Shown here in pieces: positions 6,318 through 14,109 of a stretch of DNA of 29,093 nucleotides (its first letter is position 1; the number at the start of each line of letters is the position of its first letter). Both the position numbers and the translations under genes were made by a program. The notes beneath the pieces are model-generated. The model saw only the letters and a list, made by a program, of their open reading frames with translations. It ran no database searches and was not told where the DNA came from. This DNA comes from SIG440 sp045591095 (GTDB taxonomy: Bacteria; Bacillota; Clostridia; Monoglobales; Monoglobaceae), in assembly GCA_045591095.1 (NCBI GenBank), contig JAZNSF010000043.1, positions 1-29,093 of the forward strand, given 5' to 3'.

Positions 6318-8675
6318 ATGAACTTTTTGGATATACGAAAAAAAATAATAGAAAACAGCTGGCAGAGCCTCAATAATAAGCAGCTTGAAGCGGTAGTCAC
6401 AACCGAAAGTCCGCTTTTGGTAATTGCAGGGGCAGGGTCAGGCAAGACCACTGTTATCATCCACAAGATTGCGCATCTTATGCTTTACGGAAAAAGCTAT
6501 TTTGATACTTCGGTTCCAAAGGGACTTACAGACGAGGAACTTGAAATACTGGATTGGTTTTCTAAAGGCGAGGTAGACGAGCTTCCGCCCGAGCTTTTGG
6601 GGTATCTTTCGGTTGATGCGGTAAATCCGTATAATATTTTAGCCATAACCTTTACCAACAAGGCGGCGGCAGAAATTAAGGCTAGGCTTTCGGCAAAGCT
6701 TGGCCCTATGGGAGACAATGTTTGGGCATCCACTTTTCATTCGTCTTGCGTAAAGTTTTTAAGGCGTGACATTGATCGCTTAGGCTACGAGAAAAATTTT
6801 GTTATCTTTGACACCCAGGACAGCCAGACACTTATAAAGGAGTGTATGAAGGACCTTGACATAAGCGTCAAGGACTATGCCCCCAAAGCAATTGGTGCCG
6901 CTATCAGCCAGGCAAAAAATGAGCTTATTACTCCAAATGAATACGAGGAGATTTTTAAGACAGACTTTTATAAATCAATTGTCGCAAAGGTGTATAAGCT
7001 TTATCAGAAAAGGCTCAAAAAGTATAATGCGCTGGATTTTGATGATCTTATCATGTGTACGGTTCAGTTGTTTGAGGAAAATTCTGATGTTTTGGAGTAC
7101 TACCAAAACAAGTTTAAGTATATTCTGGTTGACGAGTATCAGGACACCAACCACGCCCAATACAGGCTTGTAAGTTTATTAGCGGCAAAGAATAGAAATA
7201 TTTGTGTAGTTGGCGACGATGATCAGAGTATTTACAAGTTCCGTGGTGCAGATATTTCTAACATTTTGGGCTTTGAGGACGAGTTTGAAAATGCAAAAAC
7301 AATCAAGCTTGAGGAAAATTATCGCTCAACTCAAAATATTTTGAGTGCGGCAAACGAAGTTATTGCAAACAACCGCGGCAGAAAGAGCAAAAAACTTTGG
7401 ACAGGTAACGGCGCGGGCGAACTTGTTACAGTTTACAACGCAAGCAACGAGCACGACGAGGCAAGGTTTATTGCCGAAAAGATTGCCGAGCTTCATAAAG
7501 AAGACTCTACATACAATGACTATGCGGTACTTTATCGTATGAATGCCGAGTCCCGAGTTGTGGAAGATACGCTTTTAAGACACGCAATTCCTTACAAAGT
7601 TTTTGGTGGACTGAGGTTCTATGACCGAAAAGAAATTAAGGACCTAACTTCGTACCTAAGACTCGTGCAAAACAAAACCGACAATGTTGCATTTGTCCGT
7701 ATCGTCAACGAACCTAAAAGAGGTATCGGCGATGCTACGGTAGAAAAAGTCCTTAGTCTGGCCGAAGAAAATGGCCTAAGTGCGCTTGAAATTTCTAAAA
7801 ATGCATCCGATTATCCTGAACTTTCGCGCGCGGCGGCAAAATTAAAGGAATTTGCCAAACTTATAGGCGATATGCGAGAAAGACTTGACGATGGGCAAGG
7901 CCTTGAAGAATTTGTAAGGACAGTTCTTTATGACTCGGGAATGATGTCGGCACTTGAAACAGAAGATACTGTCGAAAGCAGAACACGCATAGAAAACCTT
8001 AAGGAATTTGTCTCGATGGTAAGCGAAACTGTGAAACAAGACCCCGAGACACATCTAGAAAACCTTTTGGAGAATATATCCCTTGTTGCGGATGTTGACG
8101 GCTTTGACGAAGCACAGGAAACAGTTACGCTTATGACACTTCATAGTGCCAAGGGATTGGAGTTTAAAAATGTATTCCTTATTGGTATGGAAGAAGGGAT
8201 ATTCCCTGGGTTAAGGTCTATGAATACCGAGGAAGAAATGGAAGAAGAACGCCGCCTTTGTTATGTGGGAATTACTCGCGCGAAAAAGAGGCTGTTCCTT
8301 AGTTATACCGACACACGCACACTTTTTGGAACTACCAAATATAATATGAAGTCAAGATTTTTAAAAGAAATCCCCAAAGACTTTGTTAATGAAGAAAAGT
8401 ATCGCAGTGTAAACGAAAGTCTGTTTGAGACAGTCGCGTTTAAAAGACCCAGCATGGATACGTCTGCATTTAAAATCAATGCACAGTCAAAACAGGTATC
8501 AGACGGTTATGCACTTGATTTTTCTATCGGGGACAGAGTTCTTCACCGAAAATTCGGCGAGGGGACTGTGCTTGAAGCAAAGGCATTGGGCGCGGATATG
8601 TTCCTAAAAGTAAAGTTTGACCAGGTGGGCGAAAAAAATCTGATGGCAGCATATGTAAAGCTTGAAAAGATATAA
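6318..8675 (+). CDS. pcrA: ATP-dependent DNA helicase PcrA/UvrD (superfamily 1A)
   Basis: A 785-residue 3'-5' helicase for nucleotide excision repair, RecA-filament and transcription-conflict clearance. Motifs in order: I AGAGSGKT (37-44), Ia TFTNKAAAEIKARL (111-124), II VDEYQDTNHAQY (271-282), III VVGDDDQSIYKFRGAD, IV EENYRST, V TLHSAKGLEFKNVFL, VI YVGITRAKKRL. The last 50 residues (GDRVLHRKFGEGTV to the end) are the PcrA-type C-terminal Tudor-like fold that contacts RNA polymerase. Between motifs I and Ia there is an insertion of about 40 residues (57-101) with an acidic helical character, absent from Bacillus PcrA. GGAAGGG precedes the ATG. It follows mnmA after 24 bases in the same operon. 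Confidence 0.95.
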   Translation: MNFLDIRKKIIENSWQSLNNKQLEAVVTTESPLLVIAGAGSGKTTVIIHKIAHLMLYGKSYFDTSVPKGLTDEELEILDWFSKGEVDELPPELLGYLSVDAVNPYNILAITFTNKAAAEIKARLSAKLGPMGDNVWASTFHSSCVKFLRRDIDRLGYEKNFVIFDTQDSQTLIKECMKDLDISVKDYAPKAIGAAISQAKNELITPNEYEEIFKTDFYKSIVAKVYKLYQKRLKKYNALDFDDLIMCTVQLFEENSDVLEYYQNKFKYILVDEYQDTNHAQYRLVSLLAAKNRNICVVGDDDQSIYKFRGADISNILGFEDEFENAKTIKLEENYRSTQNILSAANEVIANNRGRKSKKLWTGNGAGELVTVYNASNEHDEARFIAEKIAELHKEDSTYNDYAVLYRMNAESRVVEDTLLRHAIPYKVFGGLRFYDRKEIKDLTSYLRLVQNKTDNVAFVRIVNEPKRGIGDATVEKVLSLAEENGLSALEISKNASDYPELSRAAAKLKEFAKLIGDMRERLDDGQGLEEFVRTVLYDSGMMSALETEDTVESRTRIENLKEFVSMVSETVKQDPETHLENLLENISLVADVDGFDEAQETVTLMTLHSAKGLEFKNVFLIGMEEGIFPGLRSMNTEEEMEEERRLCYVGITRAKKRLFLSYTDTRTLFGTTKYNMKSRFLKEIPKDFVNEEKYRSVNESLFETVAFKRPSMDTSAFKINAQSKQVSDGYALDFSIGDRVLHRKFGEGTVLEAKALGADMFLKVKFDQVGEKNLMAAYVKLEKI

Positions 8676-8694
8676 AAGGTGGAGGCAAGATTTT

Positions 8695-9438
8695 ATGTAT
8701 AATGATTTTGCAGAAGTCTATGACAAGCTTCAAGACACTGACTATGAAGCGTTTGTCGATTATTATGAGAGAATTTTTGAGCGCCTTGATAAAAAACCAA
8801 AGCTTGTTCTTGACCTTGCCTGCGGAACGGGGAATATTACAATTCCTATGGCAAAACGTGGCTATGATATGATAGGGCTTGACCTTTCGTGCGAAATGCT
8901 TAACATTGCAAGAAACAAGGCGGCAGAAGAAAACCTTGATATACTATTTTTAAATCAGAATATGTGCGAGATGGAGCTTTTTGGCACGGTTGATGCCATT
9001 GTGTGTGCGCTTGATGGCTTAAATTACATAACAGACCCCGAGGATTTAAAACAGATTTTCAGGCTCGTAGAAAACTACCTTAACCCCGGCGGAGTGATGA
9101 TTTTTGACTTAAATACCGAGCATAAGCTTCGGGATATACTTGGCGGGAATACCTATGTAATGGAAGAGCAAGGCATTTATTATGTTTGGCAAAGCGAGTT
9201 TTTTGAAGACGAAAAAATATGCGAGTTTGAGCTGAATTTCTTCTGCGAGCAAGAGGACAAAAGCTACAAAAGATTTGACGAATTTCAGGCAGAACGCGCA
9301 TATTCGCCCGAAGAAATTTCGACCTTGGTAAAGGGCGCAGGCCTGGACGTTGCAGGAATTTACAGACCTTTTGAATTTTCGACAATTACCGACAGTGATG
9401 AGCGGATATTTTTTGTAATTTCAAAAAAAATGTGTTGA
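8695..9438 (+). CDS. Class I SAM-dependent methyltransferase
   Basis: A 247-residue Rossmann-fold methyltransferase. Motif I LVLDLACGTGN (37-47) binds S-adenosylmethionine; GYDMIGLDLSCEML is the acidic motif-II strand and NPGGVMIFDLNTEHKL the post-IV strand. The substrate cannot be read from the sequence. A longer frame starts inside pcrA at 8662, but the ATG at 8695 has AAGGTGGAGG at ideal distance and MYNDFAEVYDKL is the usual opening, so I chose it. It is the last gene of the operon; the stop codon overlaps the -35 box of the next promoter. Confidence 0.88.
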   Translation: MYNDFAEVYDKLQDTDYEAFVDYYERIFERLDKKPKLVLDLACGTGNITIPMAKRGYDMIGLDLSCEMLNIARNKAAEENLDILFLNQNMCEMELFGTVDAIVCALDGLNYITDPEDLKQIFRLVENYLNPGGVMIFDLNTEHKLRDILGGNTYVMEEQGIYYVWQSEFFEDEKICEFELNFFCEQEDKSYKRFDEFQAERAYSPEEISTLVKGAGLDVAGIYRPFEFSTITDSDERIFFVISKKMC

Positions 9439-9463
9439 CATAATTTACCTCGCGTGGTATACT
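9435..9463 (+). promoter_or_regulatory. Consensus sigma-A promoter of the cold-shock gene
   Basis: TTGACA (9435-9440), 17 bases, TATACT (9458-9463). The -35 box contains the TGA stop of the methyltransferase gene. Transcription would start near 9470 and give a leader of about 40 bases with a weak GGTCA/TGGCC stem. Confidence 0.9.
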
Positions 9464-9510
9464 GTGTTAGTGGTCATCAGGAGTTGGCCGAAATTGGAGG
9501 GAATTTTATT

Positions 9511-9711
9511 ATGCAAAAAGGTAAGGTAAAATGGTTTAACGCTGAAAAGGGATTTGGTTTCATCGAAAGCGAAGATGGAGTAGACGTGTTTGTACACTTC
9601 TCGGCTATCGCTATGGATGGTTACAAAACCTTGGAAGAAGGCGCAGAAGTTGAATTTGAGGTTGTAGAAGGTGCTAAGGGACCGCAGGCAGCAAACGTTA
9701 CCCGCGTTTAA
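9511..9711 (+). CDS. Cold-shock-domain protein (CspA family)
   Basis: A 66-residue single OB-fold RNA/ssDNA chaperone. RNP1 is KGFGFIES (about 13-20) and RNP2 is VFVHFSAI (about 27-34); it opens MQKGKVKWFNAEKGFG and ends GPQAANVTRV, all canonical. A longer in-frame start exists at 9454, but it lies in the promoter; the ATG at 9511 has GGAGGG 9 bases upstream. It is monocistronic, with consensus promoter and strong terminator, as expected for an abundant protein. Confidence 0.96.
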   Translation: MQKGKVKWFNAEKGFGFIESEDGVDVFVHFSAIAMDGYKTLEEGAEVEFEVVEGAKGPQAANVTRV

Positions 9712-9746
9712 TCCTTTTAATATATTTAAACCACAAAAAAGACTTA

Positions 9747-9777
9747 AAATCGGCTCATGCGTATGAGTCGATTTTTT
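9747..9777 (+). terminator. Intrinsic terminator of the cold-shock gene
   Basis: Arms AAATCGGCTCAT (9747-9758) and ATGAGTCGATTT (9763-9774), one wobble pair, 4-base loop GCGT, then a T-run. It ends about 20 bases before hslO. Confidence 0.88.
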
Positions 9778-9797
9778 ATTGGAAAGGAACTATTTTT

Positions 9798-10676
9798 ATG
9801 CAGGACAAGCTGACAAAGGCTGTTACAAAAAACGGTCTTATACGTATATGTGCAGTCAATTCAAAAAATATCGTTCAGGCTGCACATGACTATCACAAAA
9901 CACTTCCCCTTGCAACAGCGGCACTTGGGAGACTTCTTACGGGAGCGGTGATTATGGGAAGTATGATGAAGGAAGAAAATTCATCAATTACCTTGCAACT
10001 CCATGGTGATGGCCCTTTAGGAAGGGTGCTGGCAGTAGCAAACTCAAAAGGCGAGGTAAAAGGCTATGTAGAAAATCCTTTTGCTAATTTGCCGCTTAAC
10101 CGTTTTGGCAAAATTGATGTTGGTAGCGGCGTTGGAAATGGATATATGAGCGTTGTAAAGGATTTAAGGCTGAAAGAGCCGTATATCGGTCAGGTTCCTA
10201 TCCAGACCGGCGAGATTGGCGACGATTTGGCATTTTATTTTGCACAGTCCGAACAGGTGCCAAGCCTTGTGGCGCTTGGCGTGCTTGTGGACAGGGACTA
10301 TTCGGTAAAGCAGGCAGGTGGCTTTATTGTGCAGATTATGCCCGATTGTGACGAGTTTAACCTAAGAAAATTTGAAAAAGCTGCCGAAAATATAAAGAGT
10401 GTTACATCGATGCTTGAAAGAGGCCTTTCAAACGAAGAAATAATCAGAGCTGTTATGCAGGATTTTGAGATAGATATTTTGGAAGAAACTGAGGTAGGGT
10501 ATGTTTGCGACTGTTGTGACGAGCGGATGCAGCGTGCGATTGTGAGCCTTGGCAAAAAAGAAATACAGGATATTATCGATGAGCAAGGTGAGGCGGAAAT
10601 TGTTTGCCAGTTTTGCAGTAAGGCATATAATTACACAAAAGCAGACCTTGAAGATATGCTTAAAAGAGCAAGATAA
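9798..10676 (+). CDS. hslO: Redox-regulated chaperone Hsp33
   Basis: A 292-residue holdase activated by disulfide formation and zinc loss under oxidative stress. The zinc-binding cysteines form the signature C-x-C and C-x-x-C pairs: C237 and C239 in GYVCDCCDERM, and C270 and C273 in EIVCQFCSKAY; C240 is an additional neighbour. The N-terminal domain is typical (LPLATAALGRLLTGAVIMG, LQLHGDGPLGRVLAVAN, GYVENPFANLPLN). GGAAAGGAA lies before the ATG. No separate promoter was recognised between the csp terminator and the gene. Confidence 0.95.
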   Translation: MQDKLTKAVTKNGLIRICAVNSKNIVQAAHDYHKTLPLATAALGRLLTGAVIMGSMMKEENSSITLQLHGDGPLGRVLAVANSKGEVKGYVENPFANLPLNRFGKIDVGSGVGNGYMSVVKDLRLKEPYIGQVPIQTGEIGDDLAFYFAQSEQVPSLVALGVLVDRDYSVKQAGGFIVQIMPDCDEFNLRKFEKAAENIKSVTSMLERGLSNEEIIRAVMQDFEIDILEETEVGYVCDCCDERMQRAIVSLGKKEIQDIIDEQGEAEIVCQFCSKAYNYTKADLEDMLKRAR

Positions 10677-10692
10677 AATAAAAACTTAAATC

Positions 10693-10733
10693 AAAAAGGT
10701 ATAATTTTACGAAAAGTAAAATTATACCTTTTT
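10693..10733. terminator. Bidirectional terminator between hslO and addB
   Basis: Perfect 18-bp arms (10693-10710 and 10716-10733) around the loop GAAAA, with A-run and T-run at the ends. It serves both convergent genes, ending 17 bases after hslO and starting 6 bases after the addB stop. Confidence 0.9.
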
Positions 10734-10738
10734 TAATT

Positions 10739-13700
10739 TTAATCTTTCCTGCAAACACTTCCGTACGGACAATACTCACAAGGGTCAAAGCCTGAAATTT
10801 TAGGCGGCTCTGGGTGTATAATGCCGTCTGATATATTCTCGGCTGTTTGTATGGCAGAAATTTCGGCATCTGAAAGGCGTTTTTCGAACAGTTCTTCAGC
10901 GAGCCTCGTCTTTTTGTCGCAAGCAATGAAATGCGGGGCATTTTTGTCATCTGCATGGGGGTCAAGTGCATCCAAAGCCTCCGGACTATTCAAAAAGAGG
11001 CCATGGACCTTTATGTTATTACTCATCTCAAGTTCCCATTCTTCGTCAGAGGGTGGGTTTTCAAACCTCATTAAGGGGTCGGTCATTTGCATATACATAA
11101 GCGCAGCAGGTTTTGCATCGGGGGTTTCTTTTGCAATTGCGTTTGCATAGATTAGAGGCTGCAAAGTTATACCGGCGTCAATCATATCAAAGTCCATCTT
11201 TTTTTCAGAGGACTTATAGTCGGTGATGGCAATATAGTTTTTACCGTCTATATTGGCGCTGTCCACCTTGTCAATAAATCCCTTAAGAAATACTTCACCG
11301 TATTTGGTAGAGAGTTTGTAAGGCGGAAGAGTACCATGCTCGCCAAAGCTTACTTCAAAGCCGCTGGGTCTGAATTTACTTTCAGAATAGAAACGAACCA
11401 GCTTCCAAGCAGTTGATGCGGCAATGTTTTTAAGTCGCACGAGCATATACTTGTAGTAGTTTGAAGTGTCAAACATAGCATTGTCGGATGCTTTTACAAA
11501 GTCGTCTACCAGCTTTGAAATTTCGCTGAAACAATCGCTTCGTTTAATCGTGCCATAGTCAGAGCCAAGGTCAGCTTTATTCTTAAAATATTTTTGCAGG
11601 ATGTCATGAAGTATTGTACCGGTGTCGGTAGCTTTAAGACCGCCAAGAAGTCTTTTATTAGCCAAAAGTCCATACTTCATAAAAAACGAAAACGCACAGG
11701 AATTGTATTTTTCCAGTTTTGACACACTTAATGTAAGCGGCGTGCCGTAAAGTGCTTTTGCCGTTTGCTTGGAAATGGCATCAGGCGTGTCACTTAGATT
11801 ATACATTTCATGAAATTCACTAAGTCGTTTTGAGTAGTACTTGTCCGAATTAAAAACAGCATACACCGACTGCCAAAGCCCGGGCAATCTGGATGGGTCA
11901 AACGAACATTCAAAAAGCTTCGCACAAAGCCCAAAAAACGTGTGGTCTTTGCCCTCAATAAGGTCAAGGTCAGTATCCTCTTCTATAGAGATGTCAGGGA
12001 AAATAGAGGTAGTAATTCTTTTTATGATTTCCGAACTGCCAAGGCTCTTTCCTTCGAGGTCACAGATAGGGGAAGAAAGATATATTTCATCTCTTGCAGC
12101 GCCAAATACCGAATACACCAAAAACTGCTCTTCTTTCTGCTGACTGTATGCATCGGGAGCAAGAATTAGCCCTGCATCTTTAAGAGCGAGACGTTCGGAA
12201 TCTGTGAGTATTCCCTCGCTAGCATGGCTTTGAGGAAAGCTCTTATCAAGCACTCCAAGAACAATAACGACTTTTTCGCCCGTAGTGCGAAAACGACTTG
12301 TTTCGCTGATGGTTACCTTGTCCTGAGTGGGCGGGATAATCCCTATACTAAGTTCATTGCAGCAAGCAGAAAACAGCTCGTAAAATTCTGTAAAGGTCAC
12401 AAAGGTGTCTGCCATACAATCGGTGATTTGATTTGTAAGCGAGACAAAACTATCCCATACACGGCTAAGCTCTTCGCTGCTTTCGAGATTAAATTCAGCA
12501 CTAAGCGAAGAAATTTTGTCTTCAACAGTTTTTGGCATAGAAATAGCACTTAGCCAGTCAAAGAGGCGACTCGCTATATCGTTTACGGTTTTCCGTCCGC
12601 TGAATGATAGGCTAAGCTCCAAAATTTTATTGACGGTTTTTCGTTTTATGCCGTTTATGATTTCCATGTCAAACATATGCTTGTCCGGATTATATATCCA
12701 GTCGTCAGTGCTTCGCCATTGCTTGTGGGTAAGGTCTGATGCCAGAAGATAATTTTCAAAAATGTCTGCTTCGGATTTTTCAATGTCCCAAAATCCTGAG
12801 CGGAGTATGGTCATTATGCGTTCATACGAAAAACCAAACGCCAGGATTTCGAGAATAGAAAGAATCATTCTTATAAACGGACTTTTGGAAAGCTTTAGCT
12901 TCTGGTCAAGAAAAAAACTGATGCCAAACCTTTGGAAAATTGCAGGCAGAATAAGCTCATAGCTTTCGGGCGAGCCGGTAAGAATAAGAAAGTCGCTAAG
13001 CGAGTAGCCTTTGGTACGGCAAAGCCTTAAAATAAGCCTTGCGGTATACTCTACTTCGGCATATCGGTTTTGCGGTCTTACCATGTGAACATTTTTAGTA
13101 GGACCTAAATATTTTTTTGGATTTGGTAAAAAATAGTTCTGTTTAAGATGTAAGATTTCCGGGCTAGCGTCTGATGCCTTGCTTTCATCTAAGTAAACCG
13201 GTGGCTTAATATCCATGCCAAGCCTTGAAGAAATTTCGCATAAATTACGATAAGTAGAGCGCTGTACTGAAAAAACAGGGTGGTCATCCTCGAGTGAATT
13301 GGCAGAAAGGGAAACGGTGATGTCCATTTTTTTTAAAAATTCCTCAATTATCTGATATTCTAACGGAGTAAAGCTTCGGAAGTAGTTTATGTAAAGATGC
13401 CCCGACAAAAAGTCCGCCTTAGGAATTTTAGAAAGGGCAAGGGCGAGGTTATCCTCGGCATTGACCCAGTTTTCGCTTAACAGGTCATCAAACTTTTTGT
13501 AAAGGACTGATAAATCCGAAAGCTTGGCTGAAAGAAGTCCATCGGGGAGCTTTTGGGCGTGGGTAGCCAGGTCAGAAGCCGAAACACCATAGCGTTTAAA
13601 CTCGGAAATTAAAGACACTACAAGGCTTCCAAAACCACGCTGAGCTACATTTTTGTCAAAGAATGAAAGCTCGCTTTGACAAAGCTGTAGGCTTCGACAG

Positions 13701-13984
13701 GCAAGGAGATACCTCCCTGCTTTGTCGATATATTTGGTGCGAAGAGGACCAAGCTTTGAAAAAAGCATATTGGTAAGCCTGGAAAATGTAAGAATCTGAA
13801 TTTTATTTTGTGCCGAAAGCCCCAATTTTTCGATAAGCTCATTTTCGGCACACATGGAGTACTGCTCGGGGACAAGTATAAAAACCGACTTGTTGTTTTG
13901 CGCGTCTTTTTGCGCCCGACGATATATTTCGTCTGACTTTAAAGATTCGCAAGACGAAAGCAAAAAACTAAGCATTTCCCTCAT
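10739..13984 (-). CDS. addB: AddB-type helicase/nuclease subunit with 4Fe-4S cluster
   Basis: A 1081-residue protein matching the AddB/RexB subunit of the AddAB helicase-nuclease, which resects double-strand ends up to Chi for RecA repair. Seen: ILVPEQYSMCAENELIEKLG near the N-terminus, central inactive-helicase folds, and a RecB-type nuclease at the C-terminus: H793 in TGTILHDILQKYF, D905/D908 in GFIDKVDS, D922-Y-K924 in ITDYKSSEKK. The iron-sulfur cysteines are complete: C763 (EKYNSCAFSFFMKYGL), C1069, C1072, C1078 (DPCEYCPYGSVC). Odd: where AddB normally has a P-loop, this protein has LLSSCESLKSDEIY (8-21), keeping K16 and S17 but losing all glycines. Also, addA does not follow: the next downstream gene is convergent. 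Start ATG 13984 is preceded by AAAAGGAG. Confidence 0.9.
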   Translation of the reverse strand: MREMLSFLLSSCESLKSDEIYRRAQKDAQNNKSVFILVPEQYSMCAENELIEKLGLSAQNKIQILTFSRLTNMLFSKLGPLRTKYIDKAGRYLLACRSLQLCQSELSFFDKNVAQRGFGSLVVSLISEFKRYGVSASDLATHAQKLPDGLLSAKLSDLSVLYKKFDDLLSENWVNAEDNLALALSKIPKADFLSGHLYINYFRSFTPLEYQIIEEFLKKMDITVSLSANSLEDDHPVFSVQRSTYRNLCEISSRLGMDIKPPVYLDESKASDASPEILHLKQNYFLPNPKKYLGPTKNVHMVRPQNRYAEVEYTARLILRLCRTKGYSLSDFLILTGSPESYELILPAIFQRFGISFFLDQKLKLSKSPFIRMILSILEILAFGFSYERIMTILRSGFWDIEKSEADIFENYLLASDLTHKQWRSTDDWIYNPDKHMFDMEIINGIKRKTVNKILELSLSFSGRKTVNDIASRLFDWLSAISMPKTVEDKISSLSAEFNLESSEELSRVWDSFVSLTNQITDCMADTFVTFTEFYELFSACCNELSIGIIPPTQDKVTISETSRFRTTGEKVVIVLGVLDKSFPQSHASEGILTDSERLALKDAGLILAPDAYSQQKEEQFLVYSVFGAARDEIYLSSPICDLEGKSLGSSEIIKRITTSIFPDISIEEDTDLDLIEGKDHTFFGLCAKLFECSFDPSRLPGLWQSVYAVFNSDKYYSKRLSEFHEMYNLSDTPDAISKQTAKALYGTPLTLSVSKLEKYNSCAFSFFMKYGLLANKRLLGGLKATDTGTILHDILQKYFKNKADLGSDYGTIKRSDCFSEISKLVDDFVKASDNAMFDTSNYYKYMLVRLKNIAASTAWKLVRFYSESKFRPSGFEVSFGEHGTLPPYKLSTKYGEVFLKGFIDKVDSANIDGKNYIAITDYKSSEKKMDFDMIDAGITLQPLIYANAIAKETPDAKPAALMYMQMTDPLMRFENPPSDEEWELEMSNNIKVHGLFLNSPEALDALDPHADDKNAPHFIACDKKTRLAEELFEKRLSDAEISAIQTAENISDGIIHPEPPKISGFDPCEYCPYGSVCRKD

Positions 13985-14055
13985 ACTCCTTTTCTAGAAA
14001 AAATTATAATATGACTTAAGATACCAGCATATATATTAGGATGATTATATTAAAC

Positions 14056-14084
14056 ATTATAACATTTTAAAACGTTCAATGCAA
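14056..14084 (-). promoter_or_regulatory. Sigma-A promoter of addB
   Basis: On the minus strand TTGCAT (14084-14079), 17 bases, TATAAT (14061-14056); transcription would begin near 14049, giving a leader of about 65 bases. The divergent glycogen operon starts only 25 bases beyond this -35, so its own promoter must lie in the same 125-base AT-rich spacer. The best plus-strand candidate, TTAGGA with TATAAC (14037-14064), is weak. Confidence 0.7.
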
Positions 14085-14109
14085 CAAAAACCTTTATAAA
14101 GGAGAAGAT

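Noticed and set aside
6318..8675. The UvrD-type helicase as the missing AddA
   Set aside because: It has the PcrA C-terminal Tudor-like domain and no RecB-type nuclease domain, and its length of 785 residues is far below that of AddA.
14064..14082. CcpA (cre)-like site around AACGTT in the glycogen operon spacer
   Set aside because: At least three mismatches to the cre consensus in an AT-rich spacer; not better than chance by eye.
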